Assembly (NCBI GenBank): GCA_965215715.1 | Contig: OZ244129.1 | Coordinates: 1,488,001 to 1,552,000 of the forward strand | Direction of reading: 5' to 3' | Length of the DNA: 64,000 nt | Source: HXMU1428-3 sp965215715 | Lineage (GTDB): Bacteria > Pseudomonadota > Alphaproteobacteria > Rhizobiales > HXMU1428-3 | In this document: piece by piece, positions 62,557 to 64,000 of the stretch | Position numbering within the stretch: position 1 is the stretch's first letter | Layout of the letters: every line of letters begins with the position of its first letter | Program-made: the position numbers and the translations under genes | Notes under the pieces: model-generated | What the model saw: the letters and a program-made list of their open reading frames with translations, nothing else | Database searches by the model: none | What the model was told of the DNA's origin: nothing

Positions 62557-62877
62557 TTAAAATTGCTTTTCAGGCATATGAACAACAAGGCCATCGAGCT
62601 CATCGGTCACCTTAATCTGGCAGCTTAGACGGCTGTTTGGGCGCACATCAAAGGCAAAATCCAGCATATCTTCTTCCATTTCTTTGGGAGCGCCGGTTTT
62701 GTCTGTCCAGTTGTCCTCGACATAAACATGGCATGTTGCGCAGCTACATGCGCCGCCGCACTCAGCCTCAATGCCAGGAACGCTAGCTTTTCTTGCCACT
62801 TCCATCACTGTCATGCCAACGTCTCCCTCAACATCATGAGCGGTTCCGTTATGTTCTATATATGTAATCTTTGGCAT
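62557..62877 (-). CDS. 2Fe-2S ferredoxin (adrenodoxin type)
   Basis: A 106-residue ferredoxin with cluster ligands Cys40, Cys46, Cys49 (ECGGACSCATCH) and Cys86 (SRLSCQIKV), the vertebrate/bacterial adrenodoxin spacing. The acidic DMLDFAFDV helix is the usual partner-binding surface. An additional Cys44 lies in the cluster loop. Such ferredoxins serve cytochrome P450s or iron-sulfur assembly; with the adjacent reductase it forms an NADPH electron chain. Confidence 0.93.
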   Translation of the reverse strand: MPKITYIEHNGTAHDVEGDVGMTVMEVARKASVPGIEAECGGACSCATCHVYVEDNWTDKTGAPKEMEEDMLDFAFDVRPNSRLSCQIKVTDELDGLVVHMPEKQF

Positions 62878-63041
62878 GGCGGTCTTATTCTGGCTCCATT
62901 TTTCAAAGGGCTTTGCCCCTTTAACTTCATCCTTTAGGCGATCTAAAATGCGCTCTTATCAGAACCTGACATTTGACCCAAAGCGCTTTTTGACTTTGGT
63001 GAAGTCAATAATTTGTGAGGAAATCTGATAATTTAACTATG

Positions 63042-63090
63042 AGCGTTCCTTGTTTCCCTAAAACCGGCATCCACTTTTAGGAGGAACGCT
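63042..63090. repeat. Dispersed intergenic palindrome, copy 4 (best preserved)
   Basis: Outer arms AGCGTTCC (63042-63049) and GGAACGCT (63083-63090) and inner arms CCTAAAA / TTTTAGG around CCGGCATCCAC give a long imperfect hairpin. It is the best copy of the family seen at 3417, 23452 and 29395. Confidence 0.75.
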
Positions 63091-63152
63091 TCTAGGATCC
63101 GTTGACTATCTTTTCAAGACAAATCTGTTAGATACGGCCTGTTTTGCCTTCC

Positions 63153-63312
63153 TATAATGCATAAGCGCAAGAGATTCCAGTCTCAATTGCGCAAAATGTC
63201 ATATTTATAAGGGGTCAGAGGGGAAATAGAGCTTAGAGTTAAACAAAGAGCCCTGTGCGCCCAAGGTGCACTGAGGTACGGTGGGGTCTGTTAACACCTT
63301 CCAAATGGGTGT
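63153..63312 (+). ncRNA. Candidate structured RNA
   Basis: A TATAAT box (63153-63158) is followed 7 bases later by a strong hairpin (GCGCAA-GAGA / TCTC-AA-TTGCGC, 63165-63192). Next come AGAGCCC (63247-63253) pairing with GGGGTCT (63283-63289) around an inner hairpin GTGCGCC-CAA-GGTGCAC (63255-63271), and finally AACACC / GGTGTT (63293-63313). No protein frame explains the region. No good -35 box is visible and I could not match it to a known RNA family; 6S-like or another small RNA is possible. Confidence 0.35.
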
Positions 63313-63705
63313 TTAAGCTGCTTCAATTAAACCAGTTATGTAGCTATTGGTTTCATCGACAAGCTGCTCAATCTCATCACAAGCGGCGTTTTTATCCGAT
63401 AATTGCCCGTTGGCGGCTTGGCGTTCGTAAACTTCAGCACGTTCACCAATGATCCAGGCACCAATTGCTTGGGCCGAGCCTTTGATTGAATGGGCAGCAT
63501 CAGCCCAGTCTTTATCTGTTTCGGCAGCTTTTAAACGTTCTAAACATTGGATTGAATGGCTTAAAAAAAGCCCTAAGACTTCTGTCTCAAGGTCTTTGCT
63601 GCCAAACGTTTGCTTCGAAAGATGAACCAGATCAACTGGTTTCATTTGTTTTACTTTCTGATCCTCATCTAAATCCATCACGATTTGCTCCACACCATTA
63701 TCCAT
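63313..63705 (-). CDS. Hpt-domain phosphotransfer protein
   Basis: A 130-residue protein that is one Hpt four-helix domain. The phospho-accepting His72 is in DAAHSIKGSAQAIGA. AAGG 8 bases before the ATG supports the start. It is encoded alone, so it serves a kinase and regulator elsewhere, and hybrid kinases in this window (such as the NahK-like one) are candidate donors. Confidence 0.87.
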   Translation of the reverse strand: MDNGVEQIVMDLDEDQKVKQMKPVDLVHLSKQTFGSKDLETEVLGLFLSHSIQCLERLKAAETDKDWADAAHSIKGSAQAIGAWIIGERAEVYERQAANGQLSDKNAACDEIEQLVDETNSYITGLIEAA

Positions 63706-64000
63706 CCATTAGACCTTTTGTGAAACCTGACAGGCTCTTTTTCCTTTTGTTCCACAATGATTTTCATTGGTCTATTAATGTTCAGTATAACCCACGAATA
63801 CTTTCAAGTTATTAAACAGAATGAAAATTTTGGGGTTCTCATAAATCCTAAGAATCGTGAATTTCCAAAAATTTGTAAAAAAATTGCTTTACACGCTATT
63901 CGACAGATGATTCGTCAAATTTTTTATGCTAAGGTCCTGGCAGGGATCAGGTTCTCAATTATGGGAACCCAACTCATTTTCTAGCGTTTTAAACTATTTT
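63706..64000. other. Right-edge intergenic sequence
   Basis: About 295 AT-rich bases upstream of the Hpt gene. I see no supported gene, repeat or RNA in it before the window ends. Confidence 0.5.

Noticed and set aside
63153..63312. SRP RNA, tmRNA or a known riboswitch
   Set aside because: The conserved SRP tetraloop region, tmRNA tRNA-like end and common riboswitch cores could not be found in either strand.

Overview
The window looks like a chromosomal segment of an alphaproteobacterium, most likely a marine-type member of the Hyphomicrobiales or a close relative, with moderate rather than high GC. The evidence is gene order and family content: the bamE / cytochrome bc1 chaperone / DUF177 / plsX / fabH / ihfA / merR block; the DUF815 / yajC / secD / secF block followed by homologues of mitochondrial complex I assembly factors; DUF2865, DUF2336, DUF3126 and DUF4153 proteins; an alphaproteobacterial porin; and a dispersed intergenic palindrome of a type common in Rhizobiales. 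No tRNA, rRNA, CRISPR array, integrase or transposase was found.

Layout. 0-7 kb: lipid synthesis and envelope core genes (merR partial, ihfA, fabH, plsX, DUF177, bc1 chaperone, bamE, cysS). 7-15 kb: TetR/cupin pair, DUF2865, GNAT, DUF4153 membrane protein, SGNH hydrolase. 14-20 kb: complex I assembly-factor homologues, secF, secD, yajC, DUF815 ATPase. 20-26 kb: ABC-2 exporter, SulP permease, small secreted proteins, cytochrome c, RlpA. 26-36 kb: yqeY, carA, chaN, a decayed copper-type locus, carB, greA, DUF2336, HIT. 36-39 kb: azlCD and the porin. 39.5-53.5 kb: an accessory signalling region. 53.5-64 kb: gamma carbonic anhydrase, DUF3126, cysE, a lineage-specific membrane protein, crotonase, hydrolase, zinc protein, FAD monooxygenase, ferredoxin reductase, ferredoxin and an Hpt protein.

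The most striking region is 39.5-52.1 kb. It encodes two unrelated haem-type nitric oxide sensor candidates, each with its own histidine kinase: a FIST-domain (NosP-like) protein coupled to a NahK-like hybrid kinase, and an H-NOX protein in a four-gene operon with a PAS kinase, a REC-HDOD regulator and a REC protein carrying a metal-ligand-less HD-GYP domain (HnoD-like). A divergent REC-kinase and a REC-PAS-LuxR regulator follow. A separate PepSY / cytochrome b / membrane-anchored LuxR cassette lies inside the same region. These modules are separated by truncated copies of the 3' end of the gamma carbonic anhydrase gene whose intact version lies at 53.5-54.1 kb, and by mosaic GC-rich palindromic repeats. 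This suggests stepwise assembly of a sensory island by recombination at these repeats.

Several start codons were moved from the longest open frame where a Shine-Dalgarno sequence and family alignment favour a downstream start (fabH, cysS, porin, GNAT, cytochrome c and others). Functions are assigned from recognisable motifs and gene order only; no database search was possible.
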